Positions 26,711 to 38,272 of a stretch of DNA of 64,000 nucleotides are shown one piece after another (the stretch's first letter is position 1; every line of letters begins with the position of its first letter). Location of the stretch: the NCBI GenBank assembly GCA_009193035.1, contig SWDT01000029.1:337947-401946 (forward strand), given 5' to 3'. The translations under genes were made by a program, and so were the position numbers. Under the pieces are notes generated by a model. The model was not told the origin of the DNA. It did not search any database and saw only the letters and a program-made list of their open reading frames with translations. The DNA is from Halicephalobus mephisto. Taxonomy: Eukaryota; Nematoda; Chromadorea; Rhabditida; Panagrolaimidae.

Positions 26711-28329
26711 AAACAAAATATAACCTAATAACGTACTTTGTCATTCCTCAAATTGTTTGTTAATTTTTTAAACCTATTCTTGCTCACGTAGCCTTTCCGC
26801 TTGTTTTCAAGAAGAAGCAAAGCTGAATAATCATCAACCGTTTTTGACGTGATGATCCAGCGACAAGAGATAATTACGTCCAAATCCGAATTTAGCCCTT
26901 TTATCTTGTTTCATCATATACCGAACAAAAATGGAAACGAACGGGAAAAGGACATCGAATTTAATAAATTTAAAGATTATCCAATGCAGTGACATAGTGC
27001 ACGAAAATCTGCTTTCGACGCAAAATTGACGCCTGATATAATCGGATTCTAAAATAATAATAATGTGGACTTCGGGAATTTTCAGTAAAGAATAAATAAT
27101 GTGGTCTCATTGCCTACGCATTGTTGAACTTTCTGGACTAATCCACGTTAGAATTACTTAGATGAAGTATTGTAACAGACTTTAGAGTTCAAAAAACAGC
27201 TCCTGACATGGTTGCTTTTAGGGAATAGACAAATTTAAAATGGAAACAGATGTACTTTTATTGCAACTTTTTAAACAATATAAAATTCGTCAAAAGTTGA
27301 AAATTCGTGTTTTTACTGACATTATTGTAACATAAAAATTAAAAAATTATGAATTAATTTCATTTATTTTCGCACTTTTTCAGTGGACGAGGAACACTAG
27401 AAGTCGAAAAAAAAAACTGTTTTTGCGTGAAAAAACTAATTTTCAAAGATCTCCGGATTCAAATTTCAATTTTTCAAAATTCCATATTTAACTATTTTTT
27501 CATTTTAGCTATTTTAAAAAACAAATTTTTTTAATAAATAAAAACCAAAAAAAACTAATAATTTTTTTGTTTCAACATCTTCTGTAAAAAAAACCACTGT
27601 ATCTTTTTTTGGAATAATTACTCCATTTAAGTGTGAGATCAGTAGTTAAGCATGAAAATACCTGCAAATAAGCAATTATCTAATGATGAGTCTTAACAGG
27701 TGTTTTTTTAGGCCTAAAAAAGTTAAATTCTTTGTACAAAAAACCTCTGAGTAATTACCGTTTATTTTTTGCAACGGATATTTTGTCATCGTTTTACTTT
27801 TGTACTTTTTTAAGGAAGCAGACGTTTTTTAAAAATATTTTACTTTCGAAACTGTTTTTCATCGTTTTAAAATTTACCTAAAAAATACTGTAATTTCAAA
27901 AATCCCTCCAATAAGCAAAAAAAATTACTTTTTTTGGAAAAAATTAATTTTTAAAAAATAAAAGTAGTTTTTTAGACAATTCGAAAAAAATTAATTTTTA
28001 AAAAATAAAATTAGTTTTCTAAACAATTCGAAAAAACTTAATTTTTAAAAAATAAAAGTAGTTTTCTAGACAATTCGAAAAAAATTTGCCTTTTTTGTTA
28101 TGTATGACATAATGACACCACTTTCAATTTCACATATTCTGACATTGTGAAGTTTCTCTTGGGAATACAAGAACTAAAAAATGAATTATTGTTTCGGATC
28201 AAATAGCCTGACAAAAGGTCAAACGGGGGAGCTAGTTTTTGTATTGCCTGAGGCACAAGGGATGTTATTAAATTTATATACAAACAATGGCTAAAATTAA
28301 ACTCCGAAATTTTCACGTAAATCTTCGGG
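26711..28329. other. intergenic with a ~48 bp minisatellite
   Basis: From 27930 to 28085 a ~48 bp unit (GACAATTCGAAAAAAATTAA, TTTTTAAAAAATAAAAGTAG) occurs about three times. The rest is featureless. A 72-codon minus frame at 28098-28316 is unsupported. Confidence 0.5.
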
Positions 28330-29050
28330 GATTTTTGAAATCATTTAATTTTTAATTTAATTAATATTTATTACGTAAATTTTATAAAAAAATTTAAAAA
28401 TTTATTAAACATTTTTAAAAATTACAAAATTCTTATTTTTTAAAATTTCAATTTTTAAATTACAAAATTTTAATTTTTTTAAATTACAAAATTACAAAAT
28501 TCTTATTTTTTAAAATTTGAAAATTGCAAAATTCTTATTTTTTAAATTTTCTTTGAAAAACATTTTTTAATTTATAAAACACTTATTTTTAACATTTTAA
28601 ATATATTTTTAATTTATAAAATATTCATTTTTAATTTTTTTAAATATAGAATTTTTAATTTAATTAATAGTCATCGTATAAATTTTATAGAATGTAAAAT
28701 ATTCATTTTTAATTTCGAAAATATATAATTTTAAATTTATTAAAAATCTTCGAAAATATTTTTTTAAATTATTAAATTTTTGAAAATATTTTTAATTTTA
28801 AAAATATTTTTTTAAAATTGTTAATTTTTTGAAAATATTTTTAATTCCAAAAATATAATTCTAAATTTGTTTAATCTTTTCGAAAATATTTTTTTTAAAT
28901 TATTAATTTTTTGAAAATATTTTTAATTTTAAAAATATATAATTTTTATTTTATTAAAAATCTTCGAAAATATTTTTTTAAATTGTTAATTTTTTGAAAA
29001 TATTTTTAATTTTAAAAATATAATTTTAATTTTATATAAATTTACCGTAT
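28330..29050. repeat. AT-only tract with nested ~50 bp units
   Basis: Shuffled units of TTTTTTGAAAATATTTTTAA and TTTTAAAAATATAATTTTAA, almost no G or C. No gene. Confidence 0.7.
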
Positions 29051-30781
29051 TTATTTTTGGATTTTAATTTGTACAACTAGCAATATGTGTAGGTGAAACT
29101 AAAAAGTAATATGTGACGAAATATATATTAATTAAGAATTTTTCGAAAAATTAATTCTTACATTTTGTCGAAAATGAATAAAATATAATAAAGACACAAT
29201 TAATTACAAGTCATCTGACTTGTGAAATCCGCGATTAAAACACATTTTTTCATTCACAAATTTAAGGGATTACGGTATCCAGTAAAGTAACTCTTTCCGC
29301 AAATGACGAAAAACCGCAATTTCGGCGTCATCGAAAAAGCGCCTGACCGTGGACTAGACGAAATAAAAAACTTCTGTTTTTAAATTTCGAATCCGAATAT
29401 CTCGGGATTTTTAAAAAAATAAAAAAATAAAAAAAAATACAAAATTAAATTCAAAAATTTTCCAACTTCAAATTAGAAAAAAAATTTATTTTATTTTAAA
29501 AAATAAAAATTATTTTTTATTAAGAACATTTGAAAAATTATTTTTTACGATTTTGGTTAAAATTACATTAATTTTATGAGGTTTTATATTTTTAGGATCA
29601 GGAAAAATTAAATTAACTTAGATAAAAAACGTGAATTAATTTAATTCTTTTCTGAAAACTAAATTAAAATAAAAAACACTAAAACTCGATTTTTGAATAG
29701 AAAATAATTTGGATTTTTTATACATTAATGTAAAAAACCGATTTTGATTATTTCGAAAAAATTATTTTTTTTATTTGGAAACTTTAAAATTATTTTTTCA
29801 ATTTTCGTTATTTTGGATGATTTTCACATTTCGATGACCAAAAAAGATTTAATTAACCCTCTACATATAAATAATTTAATTTTGCTCAAGATTAAGACAT
29901 AAAAAAAATATAAAAAATCTCGAACAGAAAATACTTCCTTTTTCGAAATAATCTATGATTGATGTTTTTTTAAAACATGACGGTAGTTTTGTGTTCTTGA
30001 AGTTATTTTTAGAGATTTTACAGAAATAGAAATAAATTACCTATTAAAAATAGAACTAACGGTTTATAACTTTCTTGCAAAACCAACTCGAGCAAAAGTG
30101 TAACTAATCTGTCGCAAAAGTTGCTTGTTCTTTCATCATGCCTAAAATATTTTTAATTAAACTTTTCGGAGGGTTATTTGGTCCAGAGACTCAATGTTGC
30201 GACTTCTTCCATTCCTCAAATAGTGGCTAAATCTAGAAAGAAAAACCCCACACAAATGATGGTGCTGTTATCTAGAATCCTATCGGGAAATTTTTTCATT
30301 TTCTAAACCAGTCAATGATGTCATTAGTTTTATAGAAATAGACTCCATTAAATTTGGCAATGAATTTCCTCGTGTTCCGGTTACGGTAGGGACGCAAATT
30401 TCCTTGTACTTTTAAATGCCGCTGGCTATATGTGGCATCCTTGATAGCGAGACTTGATAAAGGTCAAGAAACCTAAAGGGACACGTTCAAAAAGACCATG
30501 GTTGAGTAACAAGTTAAATGAAGATTATTGTGCATATCAGGATACATGTTGTATCTGGAGATTTAATATATTGCACAATTACAAACCATTGATTCTGGGA
30601 AAATTTTTGTAAAAGAGCAAAATTAAACAACATAAAAGATTCTTATGTAACGTGAAATCGAATCTCGTTATGGATTTTCTGACTATCAGGATAAATTCGC
30701 TTACTTTCGAGCGCAAATAAGAACTCTTCCTGAAAACAACTTAATTTAGAAAATTTTGCAATTGATATTATTCTTGTTTAG
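29051..30781. other. intergenic
   Basis: No gene seen. GC is slightly higher at 30170-30500, but no frame exceeds background and no splice-linked exons are evident. Confidence 0.4.
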
Positions 30782-30955
30782 CTACACACAAAAAGTGTAA
30801 CTTTTAGTATAGTAACAAATCCAAATCGTCACTATTTTGTTTTAATTTTCGTTACAAAAGTCAAACATTCATGAAAAATGTGACGATTGTATTACATTTT
30901 TGTTAAATTTCGCAATTGTTAAGAATCCAAAAGTTACACTCTTTTTCGTGTGTAG
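30782..30955. mobile_element. MITE with ~26 bp terminal inverted repeats
   Basis: Left end CTACACACAAAAAGTGTAAC; right end reads as its complement, AAAAGTTACACTCTTTTTCG followed by TGTGTAG. The element is 174 bp and non-coding, and it shares internal text with 8690-9235. It is inserted directly before the tandem array that follows. A target-site duplication is not clear. Confidence 0.75.
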
Positions 30956-30959
30956 TATT

Positions 30960-31830
30960 ATGTGTTTACAGTAAGATAAATTTATTAAAAATAGCTCATT
31001 AATCAACTCCTTAAAGAAAGCTTATCCTGCATCAACATCTACGACAGCATGTATGATAGATCATGTAGTTCCGGACTATCATGATAATCTTCTATTTTTA
31101 ATAAAAAATAAGATTTCTTATTGAGTAATTTATAGCGATGTTTAATCCAGGAAGTTTTCTGATAAAGATCATTTCTTTATTTTTTACACGTAGTAAGACA
31201 CGTTTATAGTAATATAAATCCCTCAGGAAAAAATAATTCGTCAATCAAACCCTTGAAGGAAGCCTATTCTACATCAACATCCACGACAGCACGTACGGCA
31301 GATCATGTAGTTCTGGACTATCATGATAAAGCCGCTTATCGTTAACAACCAATAAGATTTTTTTGTGTAGTTCATAGCGATATTTAATTCAGGGATTTTA
31401 TTATTATTTCCTTATTTGTTACAAATAATAAGACACGTTTATAGTAGGATAAGTCTGTGAGGAAAAATAGCTCATTAATCGAATCCTTAACGAACACTTA
31501 TCCTACATTTACATCTACGGCAATACATCCGGTGGACCGTGAAGCCCTAAATATCATGATAAAGCCGCTTATTTTCAATTAAAATAAGATTTCTTTTGAG
31601 TAGTTTATAGTGATTTTTAATCCAGGAAGTTTTTTGTTATTTCCTTATTTGTTACACGTAACAGGATAAATCTGTTTAGAAAACATAGTTCGTCAATCAA
31701 GCCTTTGAAGAAAGCTTATCCTACAACAACGTCTACACGACATACGGTGGACTAAAAGTTCCTGAAAATGACGACGAATTCGTTTATTTTTAAATAAAAA
31801 TAAAAACTTAAAAAATAACTAAAAACAATG
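30960..31830. repeat. ~240 bp tandem repeat, four copies
   Basis: Units contain GAAAGCTTATCCTACATCAA, GTAGTTCTGGACTATCATGA, AATTTATAGCGATGTTTAAT and ACACGTAGTAAGACACGTTT. Identity falls from the first pair to the last copy. No coding frame spans the unit. Confidence 0.8.
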
Positions 31831-34038
31831 TTTAATTTAGAAAATTGTGATTGAAACTGTGTCTTATATCATTAATAAAACATGTTTACCTTGAGACAAA
31901 CTCATTAGAAAATTATTTTACAGATCAAATATATGAAGAAAATATAGTTTTCATCAAAATACATAATATGCATTAAGATTCCACTTCGGTCAACATATTT
32001 GATTTTGTTTTTAGATATATTTATTTCTTAAGTAGAGATGGCAATTGCGAAAGAGTGGCACAAACTCGTCAAAAATCACGAGGAATATAGGGGACTGAAG
32101 GATCTGCTCCACTACAGTGATGGATGAACCGGATTTTCAAGTGCGAAATTATTTCTTATTTAATTTTTCCAACAAAACTCAATATCGCCGAAAAAAAGAT
32201 AATAACTAAAATTTAAAATTTATTTAACTGGTTATTATTTAAATTTTTTACGATTTCCATCTTTGGCCTTTTTCCAAGTTTGTAATTTTCCACTATTCGC
32301 ATGATATGTTACATGTAACTATTGTTAATCATGTAGCTTTAGAAGCTTCTCATTAACCAAATCAGATTAGTTCCAGTGTTATTGAATTTATTTTTCCAAA
32401 CAAAAATGAACGTTTTTTTCCTATAATATAGTCAACTACATTGGGATTTTAAAACAAATCTAAAAATGGTTCGATTTTAATTTTCTAAAACACCTGAATT
32501 CGTCTAACCTACTTTCAAGCCTTCTGAAAACCACCAGAATCACAAATTTGATTTTATTTCTAGATTTCCAAAGACTAAAACTACAATTGAAATTTCGAGC
32601 GTTTGAATTCAGAAAAACTAATATTATATGAATGCAAAAAAAGTATATTTTTACTACGAAACTCATAATGATATCATTTGCCACAGAAGTATTCTTAATA
32701 AAATTTAGATTAATTTTTTATAAAAAAAGTTACTTAGATTAACAATGAGGAATTACAAAGAAAAAAACGAAATGGCGAGACACAGAAACCTACGACATGG
32801 AATAATTGATGAAAGTAATGCTGCTCCAAATTAAATAGTTTCCGAGAGATTTTCACTAGAAATTACATCATTTTCAAACAATATTTCTATCCGGAACTAA
32901 ATTATTTCATCTCACAATAACCTAAGCACTTGGAAAAATTGTATCAGAATCGATTTAAAAATTTCTAAAAGTCAACTCAGAAATGCATTTGATGTAGTCT
33001 TTGCACTAAAGAAATTAGTTTATTTTTGATGAACTCTTAATTTTTTATGACTATTTAATATTTTTAAAATTGCACATAAGTGCAAAATTCAGTAATTTTG
33101 GTCTTAACTAAACTGTTCTAATAATTTGCGTTGAAAAATTTGTCAACGGAATTTCGTCACATATATTTCCGGTGTTATAGTATTATAGTTTCAAAATCTA
33201 TTTGGTAGTTTTAAAACCTTCCAAATTCATGTAGATTATTTTTAACTTTTGGTCTTGACGAAAAAAGTTTCAAAAATTCACGTTGGAATAATTTTGCAAC
33301 ATATATTTTTAACTTTTACAATAGTGCAATTTTTCAATTCTTTTATGCTTTTGAAAAAATCTAAAATTAAATTAATAAAGAAGTCAAATGTTGCAACATA
33401 ACTTTAGAGTTCTGAGAATTATTGTCAAAGCAATTTTGGAAATTTCGTGAAAAACATTTTTGTTTTTTTTACATGTTTCGTTGGAGTGCTTTTCAGAGAT
33501 TTCGCAGATTTCAAAATATCAACAAGTATCGTTTTTTTAATTCGTCTTCCACATAGTGACCTCATTAATTACAGTAGACTAGAGACATATTTCGAATAAC
33601 ATATCCTTGTCAACATTCAAATTAAAAAAAGTTCAAATACAATTTGATATTGTTTTTGTACGAAGGGATAATCATTAACGAGACTTTTCTCTTGAAAAAC
33701 ACTTTGTTATTATCGAGTAATTAGGAGATTGAAATATGTATTCGCAAGATGTAACCAGGAACTCTGAATCTGCTACCAGTTACGTCGACTATAAAATCTT
33801 CACTTTTCAGTTCGAAATTGACTGAGAATAATTACTGAAAATATCATTTTTGTTTGATTTTCTTTACATCAAAATTTCTTCATTTACTTGGAATTACAAG
33901 TTTTAATTAACATTTTTAACTTATTAGGTAAAGATGATTTAATAAAAAACAATTTTCGGATACAATATTGAAGGAACACTTGAAATGGCTGAAGATTATA
34001 TGCATAATAAGCGAGGGACAAAGATTGAAGTACAGATA
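31831..34038. other. intergenic upstream edge of the peptide cluster
   Basis: AT-rich spacer. A GC-richer 29-codon frame at 32039-32131 (starting MAIAKEWHK) stands out from its surroundings, but it has no joined exons and may be a fragment. Nothing else supported until the peptide genes begin at ~34.0 kb. Confidence 0.35.
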
Positions 34039-34387
34039 TCACTTCCCATAATAATAACCGCCATATGAGTAAGGGCTATAGCCTCCGTAATAGGGATTGC
34101 CATATCCGTACCCTCGATGACCCCAGGAACCTCTTCGACCAAGACCACGAAAGCCTCTTCTACCAAACCGGGTGAAACTACGAAGCCATCCTCGTCTAGT
34201 TGAAGCTAAAAAACATTTGATTTCAAAAAACTCAAAAAATAGTGATCAAAGTTCGATTTTTTTAATTTTCGAAAAAGTTAAAACTCAAATATTCTTGATA
34301 GTAAAGATTTGAAATATTTAAAAATTATATCTCACCAGTATCAAAGAGAAATAGCAAAACAATAAGAAAGACAATCAATCTAACCAT
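34039..34387 (-). CDS. small secreted Arg-rich, Gly/Tyr-tailed peptide (cassette copy, inverted)
   Basis: Two exons on the minus strand, 34387-34336 and 34205-34039, give a 72 aa product. Exon 1 is 52 nt and encodes only a signal peptide (MVRLIVFLIVLLFLFD); the phase-1 junction supplies Ala18. The mature part has two halves: residues ~20-50 are basic (RRGW, RFGRRGFRG, GRRG), and residues ~51-72 are Gly/Tyr-rich (YGYGN, PYYGG, PYSYGG), ending YYYGK. There are no cysteines. Paralogues with the same two-exon plan lie at 41125 and 43992, and a decayed one at 47399. The basic, aromatic composition and the final Gly-Lys resemble nematode amidated defence peptides of the NLP/caenacin kind in style, but I cannot show homology. 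A decayed gene and the Gly/His-rich gene lie just upstream on the same strand. Confidence 0.75.
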
Positions 34388-34559
34388 CTTCGACGATAAA
34401 AGTAAGGAACGAATAAAAATCAAATTGACATTCGAGCACCAATCGTTCCGCTTGAAGACAATTCAAAAAACTCACCTCACTACTTTCTTTCAATGAACTG
34501 ATTTTATTTCAAGAAACTAATCTTCAAAAATTATCGGCGGAACATCATAGAGACAACAG

Positions 34560-34860
34560 AGTAGCAGTAACAATTTATATCGATACACATTATAAGACTA
34601 TGATAAAAAAATCTAGGGAACTATAATTACTGTGATATTTTCAGTAACAGTAGCTAAACTGTTCAATTACTCTATAAACCTATATTAGTGCTCTTCGCAG
34701 TCATTATAGTAATAGTACCAATAGTAGTATAATAATTTCCCCAACTTTTATCATTGCCTTGGTATCCATGATAATTGCCAGATCTGTAATCTCTTCATTC
34801 ATTATGATGGTCTTCATAATGTTTTTTTAAAATCATACGGTCATCTCTGTATCTTTAATC
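34560..34860 (-). pseudogene. decayed His/Tyr-rich secreted-type gene (cassette member ii, inverted copy)
   Basis: On the minus strand, an acceptor-like ATACAG (~34843) is followed by text that alternately reads His-, Gly- and Tyr-rich (GNYHGYQGN, SWGNYYTT, YYYNDCEEH), but only by switching frames. Nearly the same text, in the same relation to the small peptide gene, is found at 43540-43780 on the plus strand, and weaker relatives at 40770 and 47030. So this was a third cassette gene, related to the end of the Gly/His-rich gene, and is now broken in every copy. Confidence 0.5.
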
Positions 34861-34948
34861 AAATGACTTTTATTTTTTAAATGTTAATTTCACGAAGTTA
34901 TATGAAATAAAAAATGCAATAATACTGCTTTAATAACTATACTTAAAT

Positions 34949-34954
34949 TTTATT
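34949..34954 (-). terminator. candidate poly(A) signal for the inverted Gly/His-rich gene
   Basis: AATAAA on the minus strand, about 140 bp after the stop codon of the gene starting at 35751, within an AT-rich stretch. Confidence 0.4.
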
Positions 34955-35094
34955 ATTATTGTTTAAAATAAAAATCCTGAGTTCTCAGACAAAGGCAACA
35001 GTCATTTCCGTATGACAAATTCAATTTGTCAAGGTAATTGTCAAGGTCAAGAAGTTGACACGTGCTACATGAATTCGCCAAATTAAAAAAAAAA

Positions 35095-35751
35095 CTATTT
35101 TTTTCCGTAATACATGGGGAATTGCTGCATTTGATAGCCACTTTGGCAGTAGTAATAATACGTAGTGTCGGTTCTGCAACGATAGTCGGAGAAAGCATAA
35201 TAGCCTTGACAACAGTAGCCTGCTCCATAGTTATTCGAGTAACTTCCATAACCTCCATAGTTTCCGTAGTATCCACCATAGTTTCCGTGGTATCTACCAT
35301 AGTTCCTATTCGACCAGAAAGAAGAACTACTACTGCCACCATCACCTCCGTGATCGTGATGTGAACTCCAATGACCCCATCCTCGATGACTGTGGCCGCC
35401 CCCTGAAGTTAAGCTTAAAGATATTTAAGAATATATGAACTCTTACCCCCATGATTATGACCCCAGTGATGATGGCCTCTCCGTCCGTGATGATGCCCTC
35501 TCCGTCCGTGATGATGGCCTCTCCGTCCGTGATGATGACCTCCCCATCCATGGTCATGACCACCTCTACCTCCGTGATGATGTCCTCCCCGACCTCCGTG
35601 ATGATGCCCTCCCCGACCTCCATGACTATGGCTTCCATGACCGTGGCCTCCTCTGCTAATCACCAATCCTAAAAATATTATTAGCTTCAATAGCTCTAAA
35701 AGTATCCTTACCAATCAAACAAAAAAGTAACAACAACACAATTAATTTCAT
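35095..35751 (-). CDS. secreted Gly/His-rich protein with Gly/Tyr/Cys tail (inverted copy)
   Basis: Three exons on the minus strand, 35751-35712, 35668-35447 and 35402-35095, give 189 aa. Both junctions are phase 1, with GTAAG donors and TTTTAG/TTCAG acceptors; introns are 43 and 44 nt. Exon 1 is a signal peptide (MKLIVLLLLFCLI). Exon 2 is a run of His-Gly repeats (GGHGHG, GGRGGHHHG, GRRGHHH) that could bind metal ions. Exon 3 adds a Ser-rich link, then Gly/Tyr repeats (NYGGYYGNYGG) and a four-cysteine segment (YCCQGYY, YRCRTD, YYYYCQSGY), ending MYYGKK. The paralogue at 46100 has the same intron phases and exactly the same exon 1, intron 1 and exon 2 lengths. Function unknown; secreted metal-binding, cuticle or antimicrobial roles are all possible. 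Confidence 0.8.
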
Positions 35752-35836
35752 CTTGTTTGTTTGACAATTGAAAGAAAATTCGCAACTTTGCAAATTATTG
35801 GTTCCAAATCACGCTCTTTTCGTGGTCAGTACAACT

Positions 35837-35864
35837 TTTATTGATTGAATTACGTCAGAAACGC
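35837..35864 (-). promoter_or_regulatory. conserved upstream block with bZIP-like TGACGTAA
   Basis: Read on the minus strand, this 28 bp block runs GCGTTTCTGACGTAATTCAA then TCAATAAA. It matches 27 of 28 bases with the block upstream of the paralogue at 45989-46016, although the sequence between block and ATG has diverged. It sits ~86 bp before the ATG. TGACGTAA is a typical bZIP (ATF/CEBP-like) half-site arrangement; the regulatory role is inferred. Confidence 0.5.
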
Positions 35865-36169
35865 TACAATTTTAGGGTTAGGTTTGTTGTTCTTTCATTT
35901 TGTCAAAAAATAGGTTTAACCTAATGATGCATGTAATGATAATCTCTGTTCGATGCCAATTACTCTGCACGTATCATAATAATAATGATACTCTATATAT
36001 GGATAGACTTGGTGGGATAATTCGATTTATAATAGCAATGACTTGTGATTCAGTTAAGGAAGAAAATTAAACTATAGTCGTGACCGTAATATGAATAAAT
36101 CTAACATCAGTAGTCACATGTGTAGTACTTTAAATAATACATTTAAAGGTGCTATAATGTCTCATTGCC

Positions 36170-36300
36170 ATTTCTGTATTCGTTGTAATGATGACAATGA
36201 TGAGCTCAACTTTCCTAATCGTCTATGATGATAACCACCGTCACTTCCTCTACGATGATCACAATCACCTCCTTTGTTGTAGCCATGGGAACTAATTAAC
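36170..36300 (-). pseudogene. possible further Gly/His-rich relic
   Basis: On the minus strand one frame reads GYNKGGDCDHRRGSDGGYHH, in the style of the cluster proteins, but no signal-peptide exon or clear splice sites join it. A second patch with Tyr/His bias lies near 35930-36000. Probably the remains of another unit. Confidence 0.3.
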
Positions 36301-37577
36301 TTAGAAGTAAAAAATAATTTTATTGTAGTTTTTGTCAATCATTAATAAAATCCAAAACACAAAAATGTCGAATTTATTTCATTTTGCTCCTTTAAATAGT
36401 TATGAGATGAAGTTTTCTGTAGTTGTAAGATTCTTAGTCAAGCATTTCTGTACTTTTCGAAAAGACAAACATTTAAGAACTTGCGTTCGTAATCTTTATC
36501 AGCACATCTCAAATTTGAGTAACTAAATTAAACTTAGGCATAATGTGTTATGACGCTGCGTTGATAACAATTATATGAAGCGCCAAATCATGAAACAAAG
36601 ATTACTGTCAATTAAAAGCATTAAGACAAGTTTTCTGTTTTTTTGAAGCTGATTCACCTTTGTTTTTCGTCAATTAATACTGTGTTCTTCGACCGCATCG
36701 ACAAACCTTTGGTTAAACAACGTTATTGACAGAAGCTGAATTACAGATTAGGATCGATTGAAAAGAAAATTCACAGGAATTACCACTTTGATTTATTATT
36801 CGTAAATAATAAACGTTTACTGTGTTTTCAAAATACAAGGCTATAGTAGGAAGATTTCATATTTTTGTTTTTAGCTGTAAATTGAAAAAATTGTTTTAAA
36901 TGCAAATATTTTTATTCTCGGTACGTGTTTAAGTAGATTTTGTTTAATATATTTGAAGTTCATTATCACTAGTACAAGTTCTCTAAATTAAAGTTGTGCT
37001 TCACAAATGATTCTAGAAAAATTTGAAATTCTTTGTCGAACAAGCAGACGAGATCAAGATAGTGCAGAATTAGAAAGAAGGCAATTAGAATCAGACGATG
37101 CCTAAAATCTCTAGAAAAATTGAAATTATGACATGCAACAAGATCAAAAATAACTATGGAATCATTGAAAAACACAGGACTTGTGGGATATCGAAGAAAG
37201 GAGTTTAGAAAAGTACTGTAAAATCATAAGATTCAATCGAATTTTTGTCGAAGCAAACCAGATCTGTTGATCTGAAAGCAGTTCCACGACAATGAGGGCC
37301 ATCAATAGAACAACAATGAATTCACCAATTTAATAAAAATCAACACTTGAAAGACGAGTGTTTAAGGACCAAAAACAACGAGATTCTGAATGATGATTAT
37401 TGACCTTTTCCTTTTGCAACATCAATTGTCCAAGTCCATTGAAAACTAGTTACAAAAATGTACAAAATTAATCAAAACCTCAATCACTTTTTGCAGCACA
37501 TGAGTATTTAAGGTCAATTTATTTTCTTTATTTATTTTATTTTGCAAAATTTCAAGTGAATTCTGGAAAAATCAAAA
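36301..37577. other. intergenic between inverted cassette and TIMP-like gene
   Basis: No supported gene. Frames at 36332-36526 (plus) and 36969-37175 (minus) have no signal peptide, family or splice partners. Confidence 0.35.
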
Positions 37578-38210
37578 ATGCTGAATTTAAAATTTATTTT
37601 TTTTATTTCAATGATATTTATTGTCGGAGAAGCTCTCACACATTCGAAAGCATTAAGAAAGAAATTTTACTGTTTGGCTGATTGGGGTAAGTTATTTTTT
37701 TCATTAATCATGCTATTATTACGTAATTTCAAGTTGCTCATATCAGAATTGATGCCAAAGATCCAAAGCCAGTAATAAACCAAGAATTAGAAAGTTTGGG
37801 ATTACATGTTATCAGATATACGATATCTTTTTTAACTACATACAAGGCATGTTAAATTTATAGTATTTTTCACATATAAAGCATTAAACTTATAATAGTA
37901 TTTTTAGTCTCCAGAAGTTCTAAGTAAAGAGCTTCCAAATGAATTTTATACTTATTTCTATGATAACTTCTGCGGAGTAACACTTGAAGCTGGAAAAGAG
38001 TATCTTCTAGCAGGTGAAACGAATTCTGTTATAAAATTATTTTTCTAACATTTAGGCTACGTCGGATATAAGAATTTGTGGACAGGTAGTTGTCGACAGA
38101 TTATCCTAAATTATCCAAACGGAAAGATGTTTGGGAATCCTTTGGAATGGAAGGATGTACCAAATTTTCTAAGAAAGCAACTCCAAACCAAAGCTTTAGA
38201 ACCGTGTTAA
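37578..38210 (+). CDS. TIMP/netrin-domain secreted protein lacking the inhibitory Cys-x-Cys
   Basis: Four exons, 37578-37686, 37734-37846, 37908-38013 and 38056-38210, give 160 aa. Residues 1-20 form a signal peptide. FYCLADWV (30-37) matches the F-C-x-x-D-V block of TIMP N-domains. YTISFLTTYK (65-74), NFCGVTLEAGKEYLLAGYV (94-112) and WTGSC (118-122) follow the netrin-like beta-barrel pattern. Cysteines are 32, 96, 122 and 160, equivalent to TIMP Cys13, 70, 99 and 124. The first two TIMP cysteines, whose N-terminus chelates the metalloprotease zinc, are absent, so classic inhibition is unlikely. Intron 2 only keeps frame with a GC donor (AAG/GCATGT) and TTTTTAG acceptor. A neighbouring AATAAA follows the stop. 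Intact frame in four exons argues for a live gene. Confidence 0.8.
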
Positions 38211-38266
38211 CTATCTATATCAGTGAAGTCAAGGACTTTGGAAACGTAAATTAATGTCAAAATGAC

Positions 38267-38272
38267 AATAAA
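38267..38272 (+). terminator. candidate poly(A) signal of the TIMP-like gene
   Basis: AATAAA 57 bp after the TAA of the TIMP-like gene, at the usual distance for a nematode 3' UTR. Confidence 0.55.

Noticed and set aside
32039..32131. 29-codon GC-richer frame beginning MAIAKEWHK
   Set aside because: Too short, with no signal peptide or partner exon found within reach.
35342..35672. Met/Ser/Pro/Thr- and Asp/Leu-rich frames opposite the Gly/His-rich exon
   Set aside because: Shadows of the His-Gly codon repeats on the other strand.
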